This document shows positions 42,361-50,382 of a DNA stretch of 64,000 nucleotides, one piece after another. The stretch is from Streptomyces eurocidicus. GTDB lineage: Bacteria; Actinomycetota; Actinomycetes; Streptomycetales; Streptomycetaceae. The notes under the pieces were generated by a model, which had not been told where the DNA came from, did no database searches, and saw only the letters and a program-made list of their open reading frames with translations. The stretch is taken from the NCBI RefSeq assembly GCF_002891295.1, contig NZ_LGUI01000005.1:310001-374000 (forward strand), written 5' to 3'. A program made the translations under genes and the position numbers. Each line of letters starts with the position of its first letter. Positions within the stretch are counted from its first letter, which is position 1.

Positions 42361-42394
42361 AACGGGTGGCACAGCACACGCTGTGCCACCCGTT
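42361..42394. terminator. Bidirectional terminator-like hairpin
   Basis: A perfect 15-bp stem (AACGGGTGGCACAGC with GCTGTGCCACCCGTT) around ACAC sits between the integrase relic stop and the convergent nuclease gene stop. Confidence 0.8.
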
Positions 42395-42410
42395 CTCGCC
42401 GGCGCGTATG

Positions 42411-43097
42411 TCATGCCGCTCGACGCCACGGCAAGCGGGAGCCTCTCGTGGGCAGCGCGAGCAGTTCGTGCAGGGGCCTGCCCTTGTGGGCCCAACGGGC
42501 CAGCCGGTCGCGGTCCACCCACCGCACGCCGTGGAGGTCGCCCCAAGTCATGGCGTCGCGGGTGAACGAGCCGTTGGTGACGACGACGGCGTGGTTCGCC
42601 TTGTGCACGGGACCTGCCGTGCCCTTCACCTGGTACATCACCGACGAGCCGACCTTGCCTCCGACGCGTGTGTGTTTGGCCTGCACCACGATCCGCCCGA
42701 GGGGTATTCGGACGCCGATCACGTCCGCGGCCTGGTCCCCGGCCCGGCCCACCTTCCTGGCCGCCCAGCCGTCGCGGACGAGGAGGTCGCGCAGCGCGTA
42801 CTCGAACTGCTCATCGTCCATCGCGTCCAACTCCGACAAGGTGATCCGTAGACGAGCCAGCCTCTCGCTGTCCGCGCGGCGCCGGCGGTAGCCCCGTATC
42901 CGGAGTCCGGCCACGGCGACGGCCAGGGCGAGGACGGCCAGGACCAGCAGCGGCCAGGCCGCAGCGGCCCTCGTCACCGGGTTCGATGCGGCCTGCGCCA
43001 GGGCGACCAACACCGCGAGGGCCACGGCCGCCGCACCCAGGGCGTCCATGGTGCCGCGCGGTCGCCATCGGATCTTTCGCCGCGGTCGGGCCGTCAC
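42411..43097 (-). CDS. Membrane-anchored Mrr-type restriction endonuclease
   Basis: 228 residues from a GTG at 43097 overlapping the preceding stop (GTGA). Two N-terminal membrane helices (about 20-65, ALGAAAVALAVLVALAQ and a LLVLAVLALAVAVAGL segment) are followed by a basic stretch and an Mrr_cat-like PD-(D/E)XK domain: FEYALRDLLVRDGW, the Asp of QAADVIG (about 128) and the Q-x-K of VVQAKH (about 138-140). Single-chain anchored Mrr nucleases are thought to cut foreign or modified DNA at the membrane. Coupled to a small membrane protein. A defence role is plausible on a mobile element. Confidence 0.85.
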   Translation of the reverse strand: MTARPRRKIRWRPRGTMDALGAAAVALAVLVALAQAASNPVTRAAAAWPLLVLAVLALAVAVAGLRIRGYRRRRADSERLARLRITLSELDAMDDEQFEYALRDLLVRDGWAARKVGRAGDQAADVIGVRIPLGRIVVQAKHTRVGGKVGSSVMYQVKGTAGPVHKANHAVVVTNGSFTRDAMTWGDLHGVRWVDRDRLARWAHKGRPLHELLALPTRGSRLPWRRAA

Positions 43098-43306
43098 TGC
43101 CCGCCCGCCGGTGCGGAGACGGCCGGCTTCGGGGCAGGCTGCTGTTCGGTGTCGCTGTCGCCGAACCCGAAGATCTGACCCCAGAGCCATACCACCGCAC
43201 ACAAGCCGGCCACGGCCCAGACGCTCAGTCCCTTGGCGGACTTCGGCCCCGGCTTGCGGCGGAGGTGGCTTCGTACGCGCACGTATCCGTCCGGAACCTT
43301 CGCCAT
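43094..43306 (-). CDS. Small membrane protein coupled to Mrr-type nuclease
   Basis: 70 residues: a basic N-terminus (VRVRSHLRRKPGPKSAKG), one membrane helix (SVWAVAGLCAVVWLWGQIFG) and a Pro/Ala tail. The ATG start is clear and the stop overlaps the nuclease start, so the two are made together. Possibly a partner of the nuclease membrane region; no family recognised. Confidence 0.65.
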   Translation of the reverse strand: MAKVPDGYVRVRSHLRRKPGPKSAKGLSVWAVAGLCAVVWLWGQIFGFGDSDTEQQPAPKPAVSAPAGGQ

Positions 43307-43618
43307 GCTGCATCCCCTCCCTATCGGTCCGCGCCGCGCGGACCTCCAGTTCGGTTGTAGCGGTGGCCACTGACAGAATCTGATGCCCCGTCATGATCGT
43401 GCGGGAGGCAAGAGCGTGAGTCGGCCATGTCTTCGCGAGTGTCTACCGGCCCTCGCAGTCCTCTGGTCTGCGCCGAGACTTTCCGGCTGGGTGCCGTGCC
43501 GCGGATACGCAGGGCGTTCCGAATGGCCTGTTCCTGTGGAGTGCGGGGAGCGGTGACTGCGCCGGGCGCCGCCGCTCGACGAGGTGGAGGCCCTGAGTCC
43601 GGTCGGCCCGCTGCCGTG

Positions 43619-43641
43619 CGTTCTCCCCGGATTCTCCCCAG
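43619..43641. repeat. Right arm repeat (TTCTCCCC-type)
   Basis: One mismatch from the copy at 32489-32511, same orientation. It lies 62 bp inside the right corA-derived repeat. Confidence 0.6.
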
Positions 43642-43702
43642 GCAGCCTCCGGAGGCACGGTCCGTGATTCGCTGGTGTTAAGTCGATCAAGGGGGTGGGG
43701 CG

Positions 43703-43895
43703 CCTGCCTACAGCCAGTCGCGCTTCTTGAAGATGACGTACAGGCTGGTGCAGACGATCGCCATCAGCACAATCGCGAACGGATACCCGCCCACCCAGTG
43801 CAGCTCCGGCATGTTGTCGAAGTTCATGCCGTAGATCGTGCCGACCAGCGTCGGCGCGAACAGGATCGCCGCCCATGACGAGATCTTCTTGATCT
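43703..43895. repeat. Right copy of corA-3'-end direct repeat (probable att site)
   Basis: Partner of 32160-32352. This copy is the functional 3' end of the intact corA gene and includes its stop codon and last two membrane helices. Confidence 0.8.
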
Positions 43896-44859
43896 CCTCG
43901 TTCTGTTCGAAGCCCGCCTCCGCCAAGGCGCGCATCTCGGCGTTCTGCTGCTGGGTGACCAGGGTGGCGTTGACCGCGAGGATGTCGGCCAGGGCCGAGC
44001 GGAAGCCGTCTACGCGTTCGCTGGTGTGGGTGACGTGGTCGGCTACGTCGCGGAGGTAGCGCTGGAGTTCGTCGTCGGTGCCGTATTTGGTGAAGCCCGC
44101 CATCAGGCCGTGCAGCATGCCTACCAGGGGGCGGGTCGCGCGCTGGAACTCGACCATCTCGCGGGCCAGTTCGTAGATGCGGCGGGAGACCTCCGGGTCG
44201 CCGCCGAAGACCTCGGTCTCGATCTCGTCGATGTCGTTCTGGACGCCCCACACGACCGGGGCATAGCCGTCGACCACCGCGTCGAGGATCGCGTACAGCA
44301 CCGCCTCGGGGCCCAGAGCCAGCAGCTCCGGAGTGCTCTCCATGCGGCGGCGGACGGCGGAGAGGTCGGGTGCCGCGCCGTGCCGGACCGTGATCACGAA
44401 GTCGTGGCCGACGAAGATGTGGAGTTCGCCGAAGTCGACCTCCTCGGAGGCGTCCAGATAGCGCGCGGCGCGCAGCACGACGAACAGGGTGTCGCCGTAG
44501 CGCTCCAGCTTGGGGCGCTGGTGGGCTTCCAGGGCGTCCTCCACGGCCAGCTGGTGGAGGTCGAACTCCTCGGCCAGCGAGACCAGTTCGCTCTCCGTCG
44601 GCCGGTGCAGCCCGATCCACGCCATGCCGTCCGGCTGCTCGCGCAGCCGGCGGTAGGTGTCTGCCAGCGAGGTGGGGGTGCTGATCCGGTGGCCCTCGCG
44701 GTAGACGGCCGCGTGGACGATGCTGCCCGCGCCGTTCTCCGGGCCGGCCGGGACCGGGGCGGGCGGGGTGTCGCCTTCGCCCGCGCGGGCGGGCGCCGAG
44801 CGGAGCCAGGAGTGCTTCTTCGGTGTCGGCCGCTGACGGCGAGGCGGGTTCTCCGGCAT
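43708..44859 (-). CDS. corA: CorA-family magnesium/divalent-cation channel
   Basis: 383 residues: a disordered basic N-terminus, the cytoplasmic alpha/beta domain, a long helix, and two C-terminal membrane helices with the selectivity motif YGMNF (about 342-346), ending KKRDWL. CorA pentamers let Mg2+ or Co2+ enter. The 3' end is duplicated at 32165, suggesting that the element rebuilt this end. The start ATG at 44859 begins MPENPPRRQR. A decayed gene lies divergent from it. Confidence 0.95.
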   Translation of the reverse strand: MPENPPRRQRPTPKKHSWLRSAPARAGEGDTPPAPVPAGPENGAGSIVHAAVYREGHRISTPTSLADTYRRLREQPDGMAWIGLHRPTESELVSLAEEFDLHQLAVEDALEAHQRPKLERYGDTLFVVLRAARYLDASEEVDFGELHIFVGHDFVITVRHGAAPDLSAVRRRMESTPELLALGPEAVLYAILDAVVDGYAPVVWGVQNDIDEIETEVFGGDPEVSRRIYELAREMVEFQRATRPLVGMLHGLMAGFTKYGTDDELQRYLRDVADHVTHTSERVDGFRSALADILAVNATLVTQQQNAEMRALAEAGFEQNEEIKKISSWAAILFAPTLVGTIYGMNFDNMPELHWVGGYPFAIVLMAIVCTSLYVIFKKRDWL

Positions 44860-44989
44860 GGGGGCACTCTTCCCTCTCGCTCATCACTGGACCGCAGAAC
44901 AGGATATACGGACCAAATTACGGACAGCGGACCCAGGCGCGGACAGGAGATGACCGGTCATGATCGACATTCGCTTCTGGTGTGAGCGC

Positions 44990-45390
44990 ATGACGACCGG
45001 CCCGTCTCCCACCCTGACCGTACGCGCTCTGAACCGCGCACTGCTGGAGCGGCAGCTCCTGCTCCGCCGTGCCGCGCTGCCCGCGCTCGACGCCGTCGGG
45101 CACCTGGTCGGCCTCCAGGCCCGGTCGCCGATGGACCCCTACCACGCGCTCGCCGCCCGCCGGCCCGGACCCGACCCTGCGGCCCTGGCCGCCGCACGTG
45201 GCCTCCTGCCGCTCGTCCAGGTCACCCCGCGCGCTCTGTGGGGCCGCGCCGGCGCCGCCGCCTGGATCACGCTCGACGCCTGGGCCGGCCCGGGGGAGAC
45301 CACGGACCCGGACGACCTCGGCCCCGGCCTCGACCGGCTCCGCGCCCGGGCTGCGGCACGACGTGCGGTTCGGGGAGGTTCCCTGGCCCA
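44990..45390 (+). pseudogene. Winged-helix DNA-binding-type protein, internally deleted
   Basis: The frame from ATG 44990 reads LTVRALNRALLERQLLLRR, HLVGLQARSPMDPYHALAAR, then jumps to LLPLVQVTPRALWGRAG. These are the start and a much later part of the ~350-residue winged-helix family (HTH_42 type); the ~100 residues normally between are missing. After about 45350 the frame loses similarity, and a neighbouring frame continues with DVRFGEVPWPIAG. The long plus-strand frame beyond it is the shadow of the decarboxylase gene. Confidence 0.75.
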
Positions 45391-45418
45391 TCGCCGGAAG
45401 AGGACGGGCCGGCCCGAC

Positions 45419-46768
45419 TCAGTCCCCCATGTCCCTGCTCCGCAGATCCTCCAGCGTCTCCCGGCGTATCAGCAGCCTCGCCCGTCCCCCCGACACTGCC
45501 GCGACCGGCGGCCTCCCGACGAGGTTGTACGCGGACGCCATCGACACGTGGTACGCCCCGGAGGCCGGCACCGCCAGGACGTCGCCGGGCCGGATGTCAC
45601 CGGGCAGCGGCACGTCCTCGGCGAGCACGTCGCCCGCCTCGCAGTGCCGGCCCACCACCGTCATGGCACGCGGTGCCTCGCCGGACGCGCGGCCCACGAG
45701 CCGGACGGTGTAGCGGACGCCGTACAGCGCCGGGCGCGGATTGTCGCTCATCCCGCCGTCCACCGCGACGAAGACGCGCTCGCCCGTGCGCTTGACCGCG
45801 AGGACCCGGTAGAGCGCCACGCCCGCCGGGCCCGCGATCCAGCGCCCCGGCTCCACCGTCAGCCGGGGCACCGGCAGGTCGAACCGGGCGCACTGCAGGA
45901 CGAGTTCGCCGCACACCCGCTCGGCGTACGCCCGGGGGTCGACGGTCGGCTCGCCCTCGCGGTAGGGGATCGCGAAACCGCCGCCGAGGTCGAGCTCCGG
46001 GAAGGTCACGCCGTGGCGCTCGCGCAGCCGGGCCAGGAACGGGACGAGCCGCCGCACCGCCGTGACGTACGGGTCGAGGCCGGTGATCTGCGAACCCAGG
46101 TGGCAGTGCAGACCGGTGAGTTCGAGCCGGTGCTGCCCGAGGACCCGCGCCACCGCGTCCTCGGCCTCCCCGCCCGTGAGCGGCAGCCCGAACTTCTGGC
46201 CCGCCACCCCCGTACGGACCGCCGCGTGCGCCCCGGCCGCCACGTCCGGCACCACCCGCACCAGCACCCGCTGACGGGCGCCCGGCGGCACCAGCGCGGC
46301 GAGCCGGGCCACCTCGCCGGTGCTGTCGATGACGACGCGGCCCACGCCCAGGCGCAGCGCGGCCCGCAGGTCGTCAGGGCTCTTGGCGTTGCCGTGCAGG
46401 ACGATCCGCTCCGCGGGGAACCCGGCGAGCGCGGCGAGCTCCAGCTCCCCGGCGGAGCAGACGTCCAGGTGCAGGCCCTCCTCCTCGATCCAGCGGATCA
46501 TCGCCCGGGAGAGGAACGCCTTGCCGGCGTACGCGACGTCGGAGGTCGGGAGCGCCGCGCGCCAGGCGCGCGCCCTGGCCCGTACCTCGTCCTCGTCGAT
46601 GACATAGGAAGGGGTGCCGAAGCGGTCGGCGAGCTCGGCGAGCGGTACGCCGCCGACGGCCAGGTCGCCGCCGGGCAGGACCCGGGTGGACGCCGGCCAG
46701 ACCCCGGCGGCGGGCGCGGGCGCCTCGGGGAGCGGGGTACGGGAACGGGGGGCGAGGGGTACGGACAT
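45419..46768 (-). CDS. lysA: Diaminopimelate decarboxylase-type PLP enzyme
   Basis: 449 residues from ATG at 46768 (GGAG 6 nt upstream). Fold-type III decarboxylase marks: PLP lysine in YAGKAFL (about 82), HCHLGSQI (about 222), GGGFAIPY (about 264), EPGRWI (about 307) and the catalytic CEAGD (about 376). LysA makes lysine from meso-diaminopimelate. Streptomyces often carry more than one copy, and a second copy may act on related amino acids in a specialised pathway. It is followed in the same direction by no lysine gene. The SAV_915 gene upstream is 49 bp away. Confidence 0.9.
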   Translation of the reverse strand: MSVPLAPRSRTPLPEAPAPAAGVWPASTRVLPGGDLAVGGVPLAELADRFGTPSYVIDEDEVRARARAWRAALPTSDVAYAGKAFLSRAMIRWIEEEGLHLDVCSAGELELAALAGFPAERIVLHGNAKSPDDLRAALRLGVGRVVIDSTGEVARLAALVPPGARQRVLVRVVPDVAAGAHAAVRTGVAGQKFGLPLTGGEAEDAVARVLGQHRLELTGLHCHLGSQITGLDPYVTAVRRLVPFLARLRERHGVTFPELDLGGGFAIPYREGEPTVDPRAYAERVCGELVLQCARFDLPVPRLTVEPGRWIAGPAGVALYRVLAVKRTGERVFVAVDGGMSDNPRPALYGVRYTVRLVGRASGEAPRAMTVVGRHCEAGDVLAEDVPLPGDIRPGDVLAVPASGAYHVSMASAYNLVGRPPVAAVSGGRARLLIRRETLEDLRSRDMGD

Positions 46769-46817
46769 GGTGATCTCCAGCGGGGAAGGGCGGCGTGGTC
46801 GGTGGGGTCCGCCCGGC

Positions 46818-47216
46818 TCAGCCGGGAAGGGGCGGCAACTGCTCGGGCACACCGTCCGGCGCGGACCGCACCGCGGGGGCCGTGAGCTGGGGATCCACGG
46901 AGACGAGCGCGACGCCGAGGGGCGCGGCGAGGGCGCGCACGGCCGGGAGGGCGAGGCGGACGGACACCTGGCCGGGGCCCAGGACGTCCGAGAGCCGTCG
47001 CGCGGTGGTGAAGGCGACGGCGGTCCGGTCGCCGAGGGGCGACCGGAAGACCCGCAGGGCGAAACCGCTGGGGCAGGGCCGGACGGGGACGTAGAGCGCG
47101 CGCTCGGGGGCCCGCCCGGCGGGATGGGACGGTTCGGAGGGTTCCCCCTCGTCGGCCTGCGGGCCGTCGACGGCGGCGATGGCGGCGGCTTCGGCGGGGT
47201 TACGGCTCAGGTGCAT
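46818..47216 (-). CDS. SAV_915 family protein (SseB-like fold)
   Basis: 132 residues. The core (YVPVRPCPSGFALRVFRSPLGDRTAVAF, spanning about 42-70, followed by TTARRLSDVLG) matches the Streptomyces SAV_915 family, small proteins of unknown role akin to SseB N-terminal domains. N- and C-termini are low complexity. It lies 49 bp upstream of the LysA-type gene and may be cotranscribed. Confidence 0.8.
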   Translation of the reverse strand: MHLSRNPAEAAAIAAVDGPQADEGEPSEPSHPAGRAPERALYVPVRPCPSGFALRVFRSPLGDRTAVAFTTARRLSDVLGPGQVSVRLALPAVRALAAPLGVALVSVDPQLTAPAVRSAPDGVPEQLPPLPG

Positions 47217-47575
47217 GACGGTCCTCGAAGGGGTGTGGAAGTCATCGAGAGGTGTCGGGGAAGGCGATACGTGCCGGTACGGCGGTGTTCCGTGCGACCG
47301 GAGGTACGGCCGGCGGGACGAAGAGGTGCGAGATGCCGCGGACGTGGTGGGACGAGCCGCCCGTGACGTCGTGCGGCCCGCTCACGCTATGCCCGTCCCA
47401 CGCCCGCCGAAGCGCCTCATTGACAGCCTGTTGACCCTGAGTGCCACTCCTTTGACGCTTCTTTGACATCGGTCCCGGGGCGCTGTCCGGAGTGCGGACG
47501 GGGGGGCCGGATGGAGGGGGGAAGGAAGGATGGACGGAGGGCGCGTACGGGGCGTACGGGGGCGGGTGCGCGCCC
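47217..47575. promoter_or_regulatory. Intergenic region with four TTGAC boxes
   Basis: 359 bp between the SAV_915 gene start and the GAF-LuxR gene end. TTGAC occurs at 47420, 47431, 47452 and 47463, giving spacings of 11, 21 and 11 bp on one strand. This resembles direct-repeat operators read on one face of the helix. The remainder holds no gene. It should include the SAV_915/lysA promoter. Confidence 0.5.
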
Positions 47576-48421
47576 TTACGGAAGCACCCCCGCCTTCCGC
47601 GCCGCCACCACCGCCTCCAGCCGGGTGTGCACCCCCAGCTTCCGCATCCCGGAGCGCAGATAGCTCTTGACCGTCTCCGGCCGGAGCCCCAGCCGCTCCG
47701 CCGCCCCCGCGTTCGTCGCGCCCGAGGCCACGCACGCCAGCACATCGATCTCGCGCGGCGACAGATCGGCGTGCGGGCCGTCCGCGCCGGCCGTCCGTAC
47801 GCCGCCGGAGGCGGCCAGGGCCAGGCGCCGGCACGCGGTCAGGAGGTCCTGGCGGAGGGCCGGATCGGTGACGCGGTGGGCTAGGGCCCGCAGTTCGCCG
47901 TGGGCCTCGCGGACCTCCTCCCACATCGCCGGGTCCGCCGTCGTCGGCTGATGGGCGACCGACAGCAGCCGCAGGGCCTCGTCCTGCACGGCCAGCGCCT
48001 GCTCCAGCTCGCGCGCCGCGTCCACCGCCGTGGTCAGCGCGCGGTCGCCGAGCGGGAGGGGTCGCCGCAGCGCGCCGTAGAGGACCCCGCGCACCCGGCC
48101 CCGTACGACGACGGGCACCGCCATCACCGAGCGCAGCCCCTCCGCGGCCACCGCCGCGTCGTACTCGTGCGTGATGACGTGCGAGGAGTGGTAGTCCGTG
48201 ACCGACAGCGGCCGGCCCAGGGCCGCGACCTTGCCGCCCAGGCCGCTGCCGGTGCGGATGGCCAGGCCGCGGAGCGCGGGCGTCGCGGTGCCGGACATGT
48301 TCGATATCCGGAGCTGTCGTGAGCCACCCAGCAGCCCGCCGAAGGCCACCGGGATCCCCGCACCCCTGCGCATCCGTAACAGCGCCGCCCGCACCTCCGC
48401 GGTCCCGTCCGCATCCCCCAT
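47576..48421 (-). CDS. GAF-LuxR family transcriptional regulator
   Basis: 281 residues from ATG at 48421. The first ~150 residues form a GAF-like sensor (GLAIRTGSGLGGKVAALGRP, VMAVPVVVRGRVRGVLYG, in two stretches). The C-terminal ~65 residues are a LuxR-type HTH (LSPREIDVLACVASGATNA, LGLRPETVKSYLRSGMRKLG). It is divergent from the two acyl-CoA synthetase genes, 146 bp away, and this arrangement is a known Streptomyces pair, so it likely activates them in response to an aromatic or acyl ligand; the ligand is unknown. Confidence 0.9.
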   Translation of the reverse strand: MGDADGTAEVRAALLRMRRGAGIPVAFGGLLGGSRQLRISNMSGTATPALRGLAIRTGSGLGGKVAALGRPLSVTDYHSSHVITHEYDAAVAAEGLRSVMAVPVVVRGRVRGVLYGALRRPLPLGDRALTTAVDAARELEQALAVQDEALRLLSVAHQPTTADPAMWEEVREAHGELRALAHRVTDPALRQDLLTACRRLALAASGGVRTAGADGPHADLSPREIDVLACVASGATNAGAAERLGLRPETVKSYLRSGMRKLGVHTRLEAVVAARKAGVLP

Positions 48422-48567
48422 CACTGCCTCCCCGGTCCGGACCCGGAGTCGGAATCTCCGTATCCAATGAAATGCGGCCACCCCCGTCCGGGGGTGGTGA
48501 GACTCAGATCACCGTCGCACGATGCTAACCAGCGGGCCGGCGACGCGCCCTGCGATATGGAGGACAT

Positions 48568-50382
48568 GTGACGTCTATGAGCCTGACAGACGCGGACGGA
48601 ACAAGCGGTTCGGCGACGGACGAGTTCCGGACGGCCCGGGACTTCCTGCTGGCCCACCGGGACGACTACCGGACGGCGTACGAGGGCTTCGTCTGGCCCC
48701 GGCCCCGGGAGTTCAACTGGGCGCTCGACTGGTTCGACGCCCTGGCCGAGGGCAACGACCGCACCGCGCTGTGGATCGTGGAGGAGGACGGCAGCGAGTC
48801 CCGGCGGTCCTTCGACGACCTGCGCCGGAGCTCGGCCCGGCTCGCCAACTGGCTGCGCGCGCGGGGCGTACGGGCCGGTGACCGGATCCTCGTCATGCTC
48901 GGCAACCAGACCGAGCTGTGGGAGACCGCCCTCGCCGCGATGAAGCTGCGCGCCGTGGTCATCCCCGCCACCCCGCTGCTGGGCACCGCCGATCTGGCCG
49001 ACCGGGTCGAGCGCGGCCGGGCCGCCCATGTGATCGTCAGGACCGGGGACACGGAGAAGTTCGCGGACGTCCCCGGCGACTACACCCGGATCGCGGTGGG
49101 CGGCGGCGCCCCGGCGCCCTGGCTGGCCTACGAGGACCACGAAAACTACGAGAACCACCAGAATCACCAGAACTACGAGAACCACCAGAACTGCGAGCCC
49201 GCCGACCCGGTCGGAGGCGGCACGGGCCACGCGGGCCCCGACGGCACCACCCACCCCGGCGACGTCTTCGTCCCCGACGGCCCCACCCTCGCCGACGATC
49301 CCCTCCTCCTCTACTTCACCTCAGGCACCACCGCCCGCCCCAAGCTCGTCCAGCACACCCATGTGTCCTACCCTGTCGGTCACTTGACGACCATGTACTG
49401 GATCGGGCTGCGGCCCGGCGACGTCCACCTCAACATCTCCTCGCCCGGCTGGGCCAAGCACGCCTGGTCCAACCTCTTCGCCCCCTGGAACGCCGAAGCC
49501 ACCGTCTTCGTGCACAACTACACCCGCTTCGACGCCGCCCGGCTGATGAGCGAGATGGACCGCGCGGGCGTGACGACCTTCTGCGCGCCGCCCACCGTCT
49601 GGCGGATGCTCATCCAGGCCGACCTCGGCGCGCTGCGCACCCCGCCGCGCGAGGCCGTCGCCGCCGGCGAACCCCTCAACCCCGAGGTCATCGAGACCGT
49701 ACGGCGCGCCTGGGGCATGACCGTCCGGGACGGCTTCGGCCAGACCGAGACCTCCGTGCAGATCGCCAACTCGCCCGGACAGCCCCTCAAGACCGGCTCC
49801 ATGGGCCGCCCCGGCCCCGGCTTCACCATCGTCCTCCTGGACCCCGTCACCGGTGAGCCCGCCGACGAGGGCGAGATCGCCCTCGACCTGAGCGAGCGGC
49901 CCGTCGGGGTGATGACCGGCTACGAGGGCGACCCCGAGCGCACCGCCGAGGCCATGGCGGGCGGCTACTACCGCACCGGCGACATTGCCTCTCGCGACGC
50001 CGACGGGTACCTGACTTACGTGGGTCGGGGCGACGATGTCTTCAAATCGAGTGACTATAAGGTGAGTCCGTTCGAGCTGGAGAGCGCCCTCCTGGAGCAC
50101 GAGGCCGTCGCCGAGGCGGCCGTCGTCCCCGCTCCCGACCCGCTGCGGCTCGCCGTCCCCAAGGCGTACGTCGTCCTCGCCGAGGGCTGGGAGCCCGGTC
50201 CCGCCACCGCGAAGGCGCTCTTCGCGCACTCCCGCGCCACGCTCGCGCCCTACAAGCGGGTGCGCCGCCTGGAGTTCGCCGAGCTGCCCAAGACCGTGTC
50301 CGGCAAGATCCGCCGCGTCGAGCTGCGCGACCGCACCGCGCGGGGCGGCGGGCACGAGTACCGAGAGGAAGATCACCGGTGA
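48568..50382 (+). CDS. Acyl-CoA synthetase (AMP-forming), benzoate/medium-chain type
   Basis: 604 residues. GTG at 48568 follows GGAGG by 4 nt; an ATG at 48577 is possible. ANL-superfamily motifs: YFTSGTTARPK (P-loop-like), DGFGQTETS, YYRTGDIASRD and KTVSGKIRRVELR with the catalytic Lys. The opening (WALDWFDALAEGNDRTALWIV) fits the medium-chain/benzoate CoA-ligase branch. An odd insert at about 190-211 is a run of Asn/His/Tyr/Glu repeats. The stop overlaps the next synthetase (GTGA), so both are made together under the divergent GAF-LuxR regulator. Confidence 0.9.
   Translation: MTSMSLTDADGTSGSATDEFRTARDFLLAHRDDYRTAYEGFVWPRPREFNWALDWFDALAEGNDRTALWIVEEDGSESRRSFDDLRRSSARLANWLRARGVRAGDRILVMLGNQTELWETALAAMKLRAVVIPATPLLGTADLADRVERGRAAHVIVRTGDTEKFADVPGDYTRIAVGGGAPAPWLAYEDHENYENHQNHQNYENHQNCEPADPVGGGTGHAGPDGTTHPGDVFVPDGPTLADDPLLLYFTSGTTARPKLVQHTHVSYPVGHLTTMYWIGLRPGDVHLNISSPGWAKHAWSNLFAPWNAEATVFVHNYTRFDAARLMSEMDRAGVTTFCAPPTVWRMLIQADLGALRTPPREAVAAGEPLNPEVIETVRRAWGMTVRDGFGQTETSVQIANSPGQPLKTGSMGRPGPGFTIVLLDPVTGEPADEGEIALDLSERPVGVMTGYEGDPERTAEAMAGGYYRTGDIASRDADGYLTYVGRGDDVFKSSDYKVSPFELESALLEHEAVAEAAVVPAPDPLRLAVPKAYVVLAEGWEPGPATAKALFAHSRATLAPYKRVRRLEFAELPKTVSGKIRRVELRDRTARGGGHEYREEDHR
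49130..49197 (+). repeat. In-frame low-complexity repeat (Asn/His/Gln/Tyr/Glu)
   Basis: Short units such as GAGAACCACCAGAA and AACTACGAG recur, encoding ENYENHQNHQNYENHQN in the N-terminal domain of the acyl-CoA synthetase. The stretch is AT-richer than the rest of the gene, which is unusual here. Confidence 0.85.

Noticed and set aside
45391..46885. Continuation of the winged-helix frame as a 641-codon protein
   Set aside because: Similarity to the winged-helix family ends near 45350 and the rest is antisense to the decarboxylase.
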